Shown piece by piece: positions 1 through 7,127 of a stretch of DNA of 11,924 bases. The translations under genes and the position numbers were made by a program. Numbering within the stretch: position 1 is the first letter of the stretch; each line of letters starts with the position of its first letter. The stretch is taken from positions 1 through 11,924 of the forward strand of contig JALVRI010000406.1 in the NCBI GenBank assembly GCA_027031325.1, read 5' to 3'. The notes beneath the pieces were generated by a model that ran no database searches, was not told the origin of the DNA, and saw only the letters and a program-made list of their open reading frames with translations. Origin of the DNA: Desulfobacteraceae bacterium. Its GTDB lineage: Bacteria > Desulfobacterota > Desulfobacteria > Desulfobacterales > Desulfosarcinaceae.

Positions 1-503
1 ACCGAGTAGAAACCCGCCAGGCCGCCGTTGGTGATGAAAGTCTTGCCGCCGTTGATCACCCAGTGGTCACCGTCCTTGACGGCAGTGGTGTTCATGAAGG
101 TTATGTCCGAGCCATGGTCCGGCTCGGTGAAGGCGCCGGCCGACAGCATCCTGGCCTCGGCGACTTCCGGAAGAAATTTTTTCTTCTGTTCTTCACTGCC
201 GTAATGCATGATCAGTTCGGAGGCGAACGAAGAAAGTGCAATTGCGCTGCCGATGGTGGAATCGTTGCGGCAAAGCTCTTCCACCACCAGGATGGCCTCC
301 ATGCACCCCAGGCCCTGACCGGAATATTCTTCCGGAAAGTGGACTCCGATCAGGCCTATTTCACCCGCCTTTTGCCATATTTTCTTCGGAAACTCGTGCT
401 TTTCTTCAAGCTCAAGGGCCAACTCCTTGTCGAACTCGCCCTTGCAGAAATCCTTAACCGCTTTTTGAATGTCCTTTTGTGTTTTGGTCAGTTCAAAATC
501 CAT
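1..503 (-). CDS. Acyl-CoA dehydrogenase, N-terminal part (cut by window edge)
   Basis: Flavin-dependent acyl-CoA dehydrogenase that would introduce a trans-2,3 double bond into an acyl-CoA and pass electrons to ETF. Only the first 167 residues lie in the window; the gene continues beyond base 1. Translation of the minus strand from the ATG at 503 begins MDFELTKTQKDIQKAV, the usual helical N-terminal domain. It continues through a GSEEQKKKFLP segment (about 102-112) and the middle-domain signature AFTEPDHGSD (about 124-133), then HWVINGGKTFITNG, which contacts flavin and substrate. The catalytic glutamate region is outside the window. An AGGGGG ribosome site lies just upstream of the ATG. The gene follows tetR1 on the same strand after 68 bases, so the two are probably co-transcribed from the tetR1 promoter. 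The family is certain; the substrate chain length or branching cannot be read from this part. Confidence 0.93.
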   Translation of the reverse strand, partial: MDFELTKTQKDIQKAVKDFCKGEFDKELALELEEKHEFPKKIWQKAGEIGLIGVHFPEEYSGQGLGCMEAILVVEELCRNDSTIGSAIALSSFASELIMHYGSEEQKKKFLPEVAEARMLSAGAFTEPDHGSDITFMNTTAVKDGDHWVINGGKTFITNGGLAGFYS

Positions 504-571
504 CCTGTCCCCCTAGAAAAGTTAGTGTGTTAGACATACCGGCAGCAAAATTTCCATCCCGGCCGCCTTGT

Positions 572-1228
572 TCACGACCGGCGCCCGCTGCCCGCCTTGC
601 AGCTTCCCAGAATGAAGGCGGTTTGCAGTTCGATGTATTGATCAATGCTGTAATGGTTGGCCAGAAACCAGCGCCTGAAAGTCCACATGTGCCCCAGAAC
701 GGTTATGTTGTGGGCTATCAGGTCCAGGGCCCGGTCATCCAGGGCCGCCAGGTGTCCGGATTCCATCAATTGCACCAGGATGCGGGTAAAAAGGCCGGTT
801 ATCCTGATCTCGTTTTCCAGGACGACCTTCCGCCACCTGGTGGGCAAAGACTGTGTCTCCTGATATATCAGCAAGATATGGTCACTCATGCGATGGCATA
901 CCAGGAAATATTCCCTGATTACCTCGGCCAAAGGGTTGATCCCGGCCCTGGCCCTTTCCAGGGCCTCTGAGACGCCTTTTTCGATTTCGGCATGAATAGC
1001 ATCGCAGACCAGGTAGAGAATATCTTCCTTGCAGGCGATATACTCGTAAAGCGAACCGATGGAGATTCCGGCGGCCCGGGCGATTTGGCGGGTGGTGGTC
1101 TTGTGGAAACCCTTGGCGAAAAACAACTCTACCGCCGCATCCACGATCTGGCGACGGCGAAGCGCAACCAGGTCCTTGTTTTTTACCTGGGTGGGCACAT
1201 CCCGCAGCGATGCTGAACCTTGTTTCAT
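572..1228 (-). CDS. TetR/AcrR-family transcriptional repressor (tetR1)
   Basis: DNA-binding repressor of 218 residues, usual for TetR proteins. The N-terminal helix-turn-helix domain is clear: RRRQIVDAAVELFFAKGF (about 24-41), then TTTRQIARAAGISIGSLYEYIACKEDIL (about 44-71), with the recognition helix around GISIGSLYEYI. The C-terminal ligand and dimer domain is all-helical and poorly conserved, so the ligand is not readable; by context it is likely an acyl-CoA. The ATG at 1228 is preceded by AAAGGAG at good spacing. An 18-residue leader precedes the canonical domain, so a slightly later start is possible. The gene lies upstream of an acyl-CoA dehydrogenase on the same strand. Its promoter carries an operator-like dyad at the expected repression position, and the same sequence recurs ahead of the acyl-CoA synthetase. 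This suggests autorepression and control of both units (inference). Confidence 0.93.
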   Translation of the reverse strand: MKQGSASLRDVPTQVKNKDLVALRRRQIVDAAVELFFAKGFHKTTTRQIARAAGISIGSLYEYIACKEDILYLVCDAIHAEIEKGVSEALERARAGINPLAEVIREYFLVCHRMSDHILLIYQETQSLPTRWRKVVLENEIRITGLFTRILVQLMESGHLAALDDRALDLIAHNITVLGHMWTFRRWFLANHYSIDQYIELQTAFILGSCKAGSGRRS

Positions 1229-1270
1229 TAAGCTCCTTTGCCCGGCTCCGGGTCGGAAAGGAAATCATCA

Positions 1271-1287
1271 ATCCGAACGAACGCTCA
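1271..1287. promoter_or_regulatory. Putative TetR1 operator, copy 1
   Basis: The sequence ATCCGAACGAACGCTCA lies four bases downstream of the tetR1 -10 box, across the expected transcription start. Its core GAACGAAC/GCTCAGTC (1274-1289) is an imperfect dyad, 5 of 8 paired positions. The same 17 bases occur unchanged at 4915-4931 ahead of the acyl-CoA synthetase. Position, dyad form and recurrence together support an operator. That TetR1 is the binder is inferred. Confidence 0.65.
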
Positions 1288-1291
1288 GTCA

Positions 1292-1320
1292 TACATAGCT
1301 CCCCGCCCCCTCTTTGTCAA
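1292..1320 (-). promoter_or_regulatory. Sigma-70-type promoter of tetR1
   Basis: On the minus strand, a perfect -35 TTGACA (complement of 1315-1320) is followed by a 17-base spacer and a -10 TATGTA (complement of 1292-1297). The predicted transcript starts near 1285, inside the operator-like dyad, and has a leader of about 55 bases before the tetR1 ATG. This is seen directly in the sequence; promoter activity is inferred. Confidence 0.8.
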
Positions 1321-1423
1321 GCCGATGATGGATTTGGCGCTCCGTCCCGCCGTTGCCGGCCCCAAGCGCCGGCAGTCACTTTCCGACACACCCGGACTGC
1401 AGGTGCAAAGCCGGCACCGGTGC

Positions 1424-1451
1424 TTGCAAACCGCAAGCAACTCTGTATAAC
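1424..1451 (+). promoter_or_regulatory. Possible promoter of the kinase/regulator operon
   Basis: TTGCAA (1424-1429), a 16-base spacer and TATAAC (1446-1451) form a reasonable sigma-70-like promoter reading toward the histidine kinase. The -35 sits inside a dyad TGCTTGC-AAACC-GCAAGCA (1421-1439), which could be a regulator site. The leader to the kinase ATG would be about 205 bases and contains a small hairpin, GGAAAC-AGG-GTTTCC (1495-1509). The rest of 1321-1662 shows no convincing gene and no riboswitch that I recognise. Confidence 0.4.
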
Positions 1452-1662
1452 TAACGGGGCCGCGGGGACGGTTTTCGCGGTCCAAGCCACCATGGGAAAC
1501 AGGGTTTCCGGCAAGGGGAGCAAATCGACGACATCCCGGCCGGGATCGAAAACCCACCCGGGGAGACGACAACGGCGGTGGCGGTTCGTTTTCAAAAAGG
1601 GATCGAAAGCGATTTCAAGTGCCCTGACTGGTGTTCTCCGAAGCCAGACAAGGATTGTTGAT

Positions 1663-3867
1663 ATGCGGATTTCTCGATTTTTCAAGTCTATGCGCATTCG
1701 TCACAAGCTGCTCATAAGCTACAGCCTCACCTTTTTGATCGTCATCAGCCTCGCCAGCTTCATTTTGTATTCCTTGCTGCGGCGCACGGTCCAGACCACC
1801 CTTGAAAGTGACTTGAAAAATTCGACCGCCACCTTGCTGAACATGGTCACCACGGCGGCCTCGGTATCCATCAAGAATCACCTGCGGGCCGTGGCGGAAA
1901 AAAACCTCGACCTGGTGCGCTATTTTTACCGCCGTTACAAGGCGGGTGAAATAACCCTGCGGCAGGCCAAACAGCAGGCCGCCGCCTTGTTGTTGGCCCA
2001 AACTATCGGCACGACCGGATATATCGCCGTGGTCAACTCCCAGGGCGTCCTGCTGGTTCATCCCAAAGCCGGGCTTGTGGGGGCCGACATCTCGAGGCAC
2101 GCCTTTGTCCGCAAAATGATTCACAACAAGCAAGGCTACCTGGAATACGACTGGCGCAATCCGGGCGAGAACGAACCGCGGCCCAAGGCCATGTACATGA
2201 CCTACTTTGCCCCCTGGGACTGGATCATCACCGTTTCGTCATACCGGGAAGAATTCAACACCCTGGTCAACGTGGACGACTTCCGCGACAGCGTCCTGGC
2301 CCTGCGTTTCGGTAAAAGCGGCTACGCCTTCGTGGTAGACAGCCAGGGCAACGCCATTATCCACCCCAAGCTTCAAGGGGTCAATATTCTCAAAAACCAG
2401 CTGCTGGCCCACGAACCCCTCCAAACCATGCTCAGGCGTAAAAACGGCAAGCTGATCTACTCCTGGCGCAACCCCGGCGAACCAAAGGCGCGACGCAAGC
2501 TGGTCATCTTCAACTACCTGCCCCAATACCAGTGGATCGTTGCTTCTTCCAGCTACCTGGACGAATTCTACTCCCCCCTCGATACCCTGGCAAAAGTAAT
2601 CCTCTTGACCTTACTGGCTTCCATGATCCTGATTCTGCCCATCTCTTTCCTGATAAGCGATTCCATTACCCAGCCCCTTGACCGGCTCATCCGGCGCATG
2701 AACAAGGGCTCGGGACCGGATCCCCTGCCCGAACCGCAACACAAGGACGAGATCGAACAGCTTACCCACTACTTCGATCTTTACTCCCGGCGACTGGAAA
2801 GTTACAGCCGCTCTTTGAAGGCCGAAATCGCCGAACGCCGCCAGACCGAAGAGGCCCTGCGCGTCAGCCAGGAGCGCTACCGGTCGGTCATGGAGGCGGC
2901 TCCCGACCCCATCATCGTCTACGACATGGAGGGCCGGGTGATCTATCTCAACCCCGCCTTCAGCCAGGTATTCGGCTGGACCCTGGATGAATGCCGGGGT
3001 AAGAAGATGGACCATTTCGTACCCCCTGACAGTTGGCCGGAAACAAGTTGCGGACTGAAGGCCATCGCCGCCGGAAAACCGGTCTACAGCCTCGAGACCC
3101 GCCGTTTCACCAAGAGCGGCAGGACCGTCGACGTGAGTATCAGGGGGTCGGTTTACCGGGACGCCCGGGGCGAACCCCTCGGTTCGGTCATCATCCACCG
3201 CGACGTGACCGCCCTCAAGAGACTCGAAAGGGAACTTCTCGATATCGGTGACCGGGAACGGCAGAAGATCGGCCAGGACCTCCACGACGACCTGGGACCG
3301 CACCTTATCGGGATCGAAGGGCTGGCCAGGGTCCTCAGCAAGGCCCTGCGCCAAAGCGAACCGGAGCAGGCCGGGTTTGCCGCCAAGATAGCCGATCTGC
3401 TGAAAGAGGCCATTTCAAAAACCCGCCGCCTGGCCCGCGGCCTGTGCCCGGTATACTGGGTAGATCACGGCCTGGCCCCGGCCCTGCAAGAACTGGCCGC
3501 CAACACCGAGGCCATCTTCGGGCTGGATTGCAGGTTCCATGGCGACCGCGATGTCTTGATCAGGGACCACCTGGCCGCCACCCATATCTTCCGCATAGTC
3601 CAGGAAGCGGCCCATAACGCCGCCCGCCATTCCGGGGCCGACAGGATCGATATCAGCCTTACGGCCGGAAAAGACAAGATCGTCGTCACCATCGCCGACA
3701 ATGGCTGTGGGATACCCCCGGAACCGGAGTCGGACGGGATGGGGTTGCGGATCATGGGTTTTCGTGCCAAGATGATCGGAGCCGGCCTGGATATCAGACG
3801 CCGCAAACCGCGGGGCACCGTGGTCCGCCTGGTATTGACACCGGATACGGCTGCAAGTGACAAGTAG
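1663..3867 (+). CDS. Membrane sensor histidine kinase: two Cache repeats, HAMP, PAS, HisKA_3, HATPase
   Basis: Sensor kinase of the NarL/DegS (HisKA_3) class, 734 residues. In order: short basic cytoplasmic tail; transmembrane helix about 16-39; extracytoplasmic tandem Cache_2-like repeats about 118-200 and 218-301, each ending in a matching block (WRNPGE at 164-169 and 268-273, then W-I-x-x-SSY); second helix about 309-332; HAMP about 333-385; PAS about 403-520 (RYRSVMEAAPDPIIVYD onward); dimerisation/phosphoacceptor helix with QDLHDDLGPHL, phospho-histidine H541; HATPase_c with N-box HNAARHSG (N652), G1 DNGCGI (679-684) and G2 GMGLRIMG (692-699). The ATG at 1663 has AGGA eight bases upstream. 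The open frame continues upstream to 1210, but that part overlaps the tetR1 promoter and looks non-coding. The partner is the adjacent response regulator. Cache domains usually bind small extracellular ligands such as carboxylates; the ligand here is unknown. Confidence 0.93.
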   Translation: MRISRFFKSMRIRHKLLISYSLTFLIVISLASFILYSLLRRTVQTTLESDLKNSTATLLNMVTTAASVSIKNHLRAVAEKNLDLVRYFYRRYKAGEITLRQAKQQAAALLLAQTIGTTGYIAVVNSQGVLLVHPKAGLVGADISRHAFVRKMIHNKQGYLEYDWRNPGENEPRPKAMYMTYFAPWDWIITVSSYREEFNTLVNVDDFRDSVLALRFGKSGYAFVVDSQGNAIIHPKLQGVNILKNQLLAHEPLQTMLRRKNGKLIYSWRNPGEPKARRKLVIFNYLPQYQWIVASSSYLDEFYSPLDTLAKVILLTLLASMILILPISFLISDSITQPLDRLIRRMNKGSGPDPLPEPQHKDEIEQLTHYFDLYSRRLESYSRSLKAEIAERRQTEEALRVSQERYRSVMEAAPDPIIVYDMEGRVIYLNPAFSQVFGWTLDECRGKKMDHFVPPDSWPETSCGLKAIAAGKPVYSLETRRFTKSGRTVDVSIRGSVYRDARGEPLGSVIIHRDVTALKRLERELLDIGDRERQKIGQDLHDDLGPHLIGIEGLARVLSKALRQSEPEQAGFAAKIADLLKEAISKTRRLARGLCPVYWVDHGLAPALQELAANTEAIFGLDCRFHGDRDVLIRDHLAATHIFRIVQEAAHNAARHSGADRIDISLTAGKDKIVVTIADNGCGIPPEPESDGMGLRIMGFRAKMIGAGLDIRRRKPRGTVVRLVLTPDTAASDK

Positions 3868-3895
3868 AACATTAGGAGTAATCGGGGCCGGGTTC

Positions 3896-4555
3896 GTGGA
3901 CGAAAAGAAGAAAATTCTGATAGTCGAAGATCATCCCATTTTCCGCTGGGGCCTGCGCGAGCTGATCAACCAGGAAAGCGACATGCTGGTCTGTGCCGAG
4001 GCCGAGACCGTTTCCCAGGCCTGGAAAGCCATCGCCGAAACCGAACCCGACCTGATCATCGCCGATATAACCCTGAAGGAAAGCGACGGCCTGGATCTGG
4101 TCCACCAGGTGGTGGACTACGACCGCCATCTGCCGGTGCTGATCCTGTCGATGCACGATGAACTGCTGTATGCCGAACGGGCCATCAGGGCCGGGGCCCG
4201 TGGATACGTCATGAAACAGGAGGCCATGGAGTCCGTGGTTACCGCGGTCCGCCAGGTGCTGGCCGGAAGAATCTACCTCAACGAAAAGGTCAAGGAACAC
4301 ATCCTGATCCACCTTGCCGACCGTCCCCGCCACAGTGCCCAGGACGTTTCAGAGTTGCTCAGCGAACGAGAACTTGAAGTATTTCGGCTCATCGGTTGCG
4401 GTTTCACCACCCGCGAAATAGCGGTCAAACTTCATCTGAGCATCAAGACCATCGGCACCTACCGGGAACGGATCAAAGAAAAGCTGCGCCTCAAGCACGC
4501 CAATGAACTGGTCCGCTGTGCCGTTCAATGGGACAAGACCGGCCGCTTGCCGTAA
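3896..4555 (+). CDS. NarL/LuxR-family response regulator, partner of the upstream kinase
   Basis: DNA-binding response regulator, 219 residues from the GTG at 3896. The receiver domain opens with KKILIVEDHP (acidic pair E11/D12). The phosphoacceptor is D57 in DLIIAD, with S85 in LILSM and K107 in GYVMKQ completing the switch residues. The C-terminal LuxR-type helix-turn-helix (about 153-210) reads LSERELEVFRLIGCGFTTREIA, then the recognition helix around LSIKTIGTYRERIKEKL. The start is uncertain. The GTG at 3896 gives a canonical N-terminus but its ribosome site is poor (an AGGAG at 3874-3878 is too distant). An in-frame GTG at 3857 would overlap the kinase stop by 11 bases and suggest translational coupling. 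Gene order makes phosphotransfer from the preceding kinase very likely. Targets are unknown; the flanking acyl-CoA genes are natural candidates. Confidence 0.93.
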   Translation: MDEKKKILIVEDHPIFRWGLRELINQESDMLVCAEAETVSQAWKAIAETEPDLIIADITLKESDGLDLVHQVVDYDRHLPVLILSMHDELLYAERAIRAGARGYVMKQEAMESVVTAVRQVLAGRIYLNEKVKEHILIHLADRPRHSAQDVSELLSERELEVFRLIGCGFTTREIAVKLHLSIKTIGTYRERIKEKLRLKHANELVRCAVQWDKTGRLP

Positions 4556-4579
4556 ACCGCCGCCGGCCGGCCGGATTTT
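4539..4579 (+). terminator. Weak terminator-like hairpin after the response regulator
   Basis: CCGGCCG (4539-4545, inside the end of the regulator gene) can pair with CGGCCGG (4568-4574), with a 22-base loop, followed by ATTTTG. The intervening GC palindromes allow alternative folds and the T-run is short, so this is tentative. Confidence 0.3.
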
Positions 4580-4643
4580 GAAAACAGCCCCGCAAGCAGC
4601 TTCCAATGGCCGGCTCGATCAGCTCAACCCATGCTTCCCATGT

Positions 4644-4739
4644 TCAACCCGGATTACGCACTTCAAATGCCTGAAATACGTCCGCCTGCCTTCCGTCTCC
4701 CACCTTCGCCAAACTCGCCAGCTGCAAAATCCGGGTTCA
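4644..4739. repeat. Inverted-repeat element with arms matching the right window edge
   Basis: TCAACCCGGATTACGC (4644-4659) and, on the minus strand, TGAACCCGGATTTTGC (complement of 4724-4739) form inverted arms around about 64 bases. A third copy, TGAACCCGGATTATGC, occupies the last 16 bases of the window and differs from the minus-strand arm at one position. No coding capacity is seen inside. It could be a small dispersed repeat, a decayed mobile-element end or a family of transcript-end hairpins. Confidence 0.5.
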
Positions 4740-4784
4740 ATGCCCCGATTGCGACCACCCCCGCTTTGCCGGATAGGTAAATCA

Positions 4785-4832
4785 CCTACAGCCATGTAGG
4801 CTCTGCGACTTGCACCTGTAGGCAAAAGAGCC
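4785..4832. repeat. Cluster of short inverted repeats (possible regulator site or RNA fold)
   Basis: CCTACA-GCCA-TGTAGG (4785-4800) is a six-base-pair dyad. CTGTAGG recurs at 4816-4822, and GGCTCT (4799-4804) pairs with AGAGCC (4827-4832). The structure lies in the 564-base gap (4556-5119) between the response regulator and the acyl-CoA synthetase, upstream of the TetR1-type operator. LuxR-type regulators often bind short dyads, so this could be a target of the neighbouring regulator, but nothing in the sequence proves that. Confidence 0.35.
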
Positions 4833-4857
4833 GACACCAAAATCAGTCGCCGACCGA

Positions 4858-4886
4858 TTGTCAAAACACCGCCTGTCTCCTAAATC
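4858..4886 (+). promoter_or_regulatory. Weak candidate promoter for the acyl-CoA synthetase
   Basis: TTGTCA (4858-4863), a 17-base spacer and TAAATC (4881-4886). The -35 matches well and the -10 poorly. Predicted transcription would start near 4893, so the operator at 4915-4931 would lie just downstream, where a bound repressor could block elongation. The leader would be about 225 bases. Confidence 0.3.
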
Positions 4887-4914
4887 CGATTCAGTGATTG
4901 GAAGAGTTTTTTGC

Positions 4915-4931
4915 ATCCGAACGAACGCTCA
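4915..4931. promoter_or_regulatory. Putative TetR1 operator, copy 2, ahead of the acyl-CoA synthetase
   Basis: Identical over 17 bases (ATCCGAACGAACGCTCA) to the site in the tetR1 promoter. The core GAACGAAC/GCTCATTC (4918-4933) is a better dyad than copy 1, with 6 of 8 positions paired. It lies in non-coding DNA about 190 bases before the synthetase start, which places that gene in the probable TetR1 regulon. Confidence 0.65.
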
Positions 4932-5119
4932 TTCCGAAATACCGTTTCCCGGAGGTTACCAGGTGCCGGTCCGCCTGCTGCAAGCCGCCTCGTTTTCAGC
5001 CCGAACCATCGGGGCGGCCTGCAACGCCGACCGGTAAAAGGCTGCCTGAAACCCTTCTTTCATCGCCGCCCAGCACGTGGATTAAAAAGACGATCCAAGG
5101 TCAGAAGAAAGGAGATCCA

Positions 5120-6745
5120 ATGCAGTACAACATGACCGACTACGACAAGGAGTATGCCCAGTTCAAATGGGAAGTGCCGGAGTACTTCAATTTCGCCGGC
5201 CAGGTGATCGACAAGTGGGCCCAAGACCCGGACAAGCCGGCCATGCTCTGGGTCGATGACGCCGGAACCGAGATCAAGAAAACTTTCGCCGACATCAGCC
5301 GGGCATCCAGGAAACTGGCCAATGTCATGGCCGCCGAAGGCATCAAGCAAGGCGACGTGGTCATAGTGATCCTGCCGCGCAACATCGAATGGTGGGAAAC
5401 CTTCACCGCCTGTATCCGGATGGGGGCCGTAATAGCTCCGGGCACAACCCAGCTCACTTCCAAGGATATCGAGTACCGGGTCAACAAGTCGGAAGCGGTC
5501 TGCATCGTCACCAACCACGAAATCGCCGCCAAGTTCGAAGAAGTGGCCGACAAATGCCCGAGTATCAAGACCCGCATCATCATCGAAGAACCCCGCGACG
5601 GCTGGATCTTCTACACCGATGCGGTGGAAGCGGCCCCGGAGCAGTTCGAAACCGCAAAGACCCGCAGCGATGACAACTGTATCGTCTACTTCACTTCCGG
5701 AACCACCGGTTTCCCGAAGATGGCCTTGCACACCCATGCCTCCTATCCCATCGGCCATCAGGTAACCGGCAGGTACTGGCTCGACCTCAAGCCGGACGAC
5801 CTGCACTGGAACGTTTCGGACACGGGCTGGGCCAAGGCTGCCTGGAGCAGCTACTTCGGTCCCTGGAACATGGGGGCGGCCCAGTTCATCCATCATACCG
5901 ACCGCTTCGATCCCCAAAAGACACTCGAATTGCTTTCCAAATACCCGGTTACCACCATGTGCGGAGCCCCCACCATCTACCGCATGCTGGTGCTCCAGGA
6001 CCTTAGCGCTTACAAGTTTCCTCACCTGCGCCATTGCGTCGGGGCCGGCGAACCGCTCAACCCTGAAATCATCGACGTCTGGAAGAAGGCCACCGGCTGC
6101 ATCATCCGCGACGGTTACGGCCAGACCGAGACCGTTCTGCTTTGCGGTAGTTTTCCATGCCTGGAACCGCGCTTCGGCTCCATGGGAAAGCCGACCCCCG
6201 GCTTCCATCTGGCGGTCATCGACGAGGAAGGCAACGAGCTGCCCGCCGGCACGGAAGGGGACATCGCCGTCAAGGTGAAACCGGAGCGGCCGGTGGGACT
6301 GTTCAAAGAATACTGGAAAGAGCCCGAAAAAACGGCGGCAACCTATCGTGGAGACTGGTACCTGACCGGCGACCGGGCCTACGTGGACCAAGATGGTTAC
6401 TTCTGGTTCGTGGGCCGGGCCGACGACGTCATCCTTACCTCGGGCTACCGCATCGGGCCTTTCGAAGTCGAAAGCGCCCTGATCGAACATCCGGCCGTGG
6501 CCGAATCGGCGGTCGTCGCCAGCCCCGATGAAACCAGGGGTGAGGTGGTCAAGGCTTTCATCATCCTGGCTCCCGGATACAGCCCCAGCGACGAGCTGGT
6601 CAGGCAACTCCAGGAGCACGTCAAGAAGGTTACCGCTCCCTACAAATACCCACGCAAGATCGAGTTCGTCGACGCCCTGCCCAAGACGGTCAGCGGCAAG
6701 ATCCGGCGGGTGGAACTGCGCGACAAGGAGTGGGGCCGCGGATAA
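5120..6745 (+). CDS. Medium-chain-type acyl-CoA synthetase (ANL superfamily, ACSM/MACS-like)
   Basis: ATP-dependent acid:CoA ligase that activates a carboxylate through an acyl-adenylate. It has 541 residues, normal for the ACSM/acetyl-CoA-synthetase-like family. Seen motifs: P-loop YFTSGTTGFPK (190-200), DTGWAKAAWSSYFGPW (234-249) typical of the ACSM branch, APTIYRML (283-290), YGQTE (333-337), YLTGD (414-418), the hinge region GRADDVILTSGYRIGPFEVE (432-451), and the C-terminal catalytic lysine K527 in PKTVSGKIRR. The ATG at 5120 follows AAAGGAG at five-base spacing. The frame stays open upstream to about 4898, but that extension crosses the operator and does not resemble the family. Context suggests it activates the acid that the neighbouring dehydrogenases oxidise. 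Straight-chain, branched or aromatic substrates are all possible for this family. Confidence 0.95.
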   Translation: MQYNMTDYDKEYAQFKWEVPEYFNFAGQVIDKWAQDPDKPAMLWVDDAGTEIKKTFADISRASRKLANVMAAEGIKQGDVVIVILPRNIEWWETFTACIRMGAVIAPGTTQLTSKDIEYRVNKSEAVCIVTNHEIAAKFEEVADKCPSIKTRIIIEEPRDGWIFYTDAVEAAPEQFETAKTRSDDNCIVYFTSGTTGFPKMALHTHASYPIGHQVTGRYWLDLKPDDLHWNVSDTGWAKAAWSSYFGPWNMGAAQFIHHTDRFDPQKTLELLSKYPVTTMCGAPTIYRMLVLQDLSAYKFPHLRHCVGAGEPLNPEIIDVWKKATGCIIRDGYGQTETVLLCGSFPCLEPRFGSMGKPTPGFHLAVIDEEGNELPAGTEGDIAVKVKPERPVGLFKEYWKEPEKTAATYRGDWYLTGDRAYVDQDGYFWFVGRADDVILTSGYRIGPFEVESALIEHPAVAESAVVASPDETRGEVVKAFIILAPGYSPSDELVRQLQEHVKKVTAPYKYPRKIEFVDALPKTVSGKIRRVELRDKEWGRG

Positions 6746-6754
6746 AAACTGGAT

Positions 6755-6783
6755 GCGGCCGCAGGAGATAAGCCTGCGGCCGC
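6755..6783 (+). terminator. Strong hairpin after the acyl-CoA synthetase
   Basis: GCGGCCGCAGG (6755-6765) and CCTGCGGCCGC (6773-6783) form a perfect 11-base-pair stem with a seven-base loop, nine bases after the synthetase stop. No T-run follows, so it is either an atypical terminator or a 3'-end stabiliser. Two more hairpins follow: CCGGCC-TCCA-GGCCGG (6810-6825) and CACC-TTCT-GGTG (6826-6837, then ATTTC). Confidence 0.55.
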
Positions 6784-6838
6784 CCGCAACCCATAACAAT
6801 CTTTGTCCCCCGGCCTCCAGGCCGGCACCTTCTGGTGA

Positions 6839-7009
6839 TTTCCCACCCAGTACATCGTTCCGGTCCTTCTGCTCACCCTGCTCTACGGCACCAGCTTAGG
6901 CCGGACAAAAACCTTCAACCCGGCCACCTTAATTTCCAAGATTCGACTTGCCCTGGCCATGCCGGCCACGCTAATCTATCTGGGATGTTTGATATACCTG
7001 GGGACCTGA
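6839..7009 (+). other. Possible remnant of a membrane-protein gene
   Basis: This frame between two stop codons has no plausible start, yet encodes 56 mostly hydrophobic residues. They begin FPTQYIVPVLLLTLLYGTSL and end IYLGCLIYLGT before a TGA at 7007. Codons in the first half end mostly in G or C, like the real genes here. It could be the decayed C-terminus of a transporter or a chance frame; no family is recognised. The remainder of 6746-7127 contains only hairpins at the left and the ribosome site of the next gene at the right. Confidence 0.25.
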
Positions 7010-7127
7010 CCGGCAGGGCCGGACCATGGAGTGCCAGGGACGACCGGCCCTATAAGCCATCACGCCGGCCCGGCTCAACCGGTGACTTGAGGCAACATTC
7101 ATCCAACACCCCTCCAAGGAGGCGCAG

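Noticed and set aside
1405..1600. Possible cyclic-di-GMP (GEMM-like) riboswitch in the kinase leader, suggested by GCAAAGCC and GCAAACC
   Set aside because: The two motifs are in the wrong order and spacing for the GEMM fold, and the other conserved parts are missing.
1210..1662. In-frame upstream extension of the histidine kinase frame (about 150 extra codons)
   Set aside because: It overlaps the tetR1 start, promoter and operator; the residues are Arg/Pro-rich and unlike any kinase N-terminus. The ATG at 1663 has a ribosome site and leads directly into the first membrane helix.
5027..5035. Partial match CCGACCGGT to the TetR2 operator, before the synthetase
   Set aside because: Only one half of the palindrome is present and nine GC-rich bases are expected by chance in DNA of this composition.
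4898..5119. In-frame upstream extension of the acyl-CoA synthetase
   Set aside because: It crosses the operator copy, has no good ribosome site and adds 74 residues unlike the family; AAAGGAG lies just before the ATG at 5120.
5060..6799. Long antisense open frame (579 codons) opposite the acyl-CoA synthetase
   Set aside because: A mirror of a GC-rich coding strand; no domain is recognised, while the plus strand carries all ANL-family motifs.
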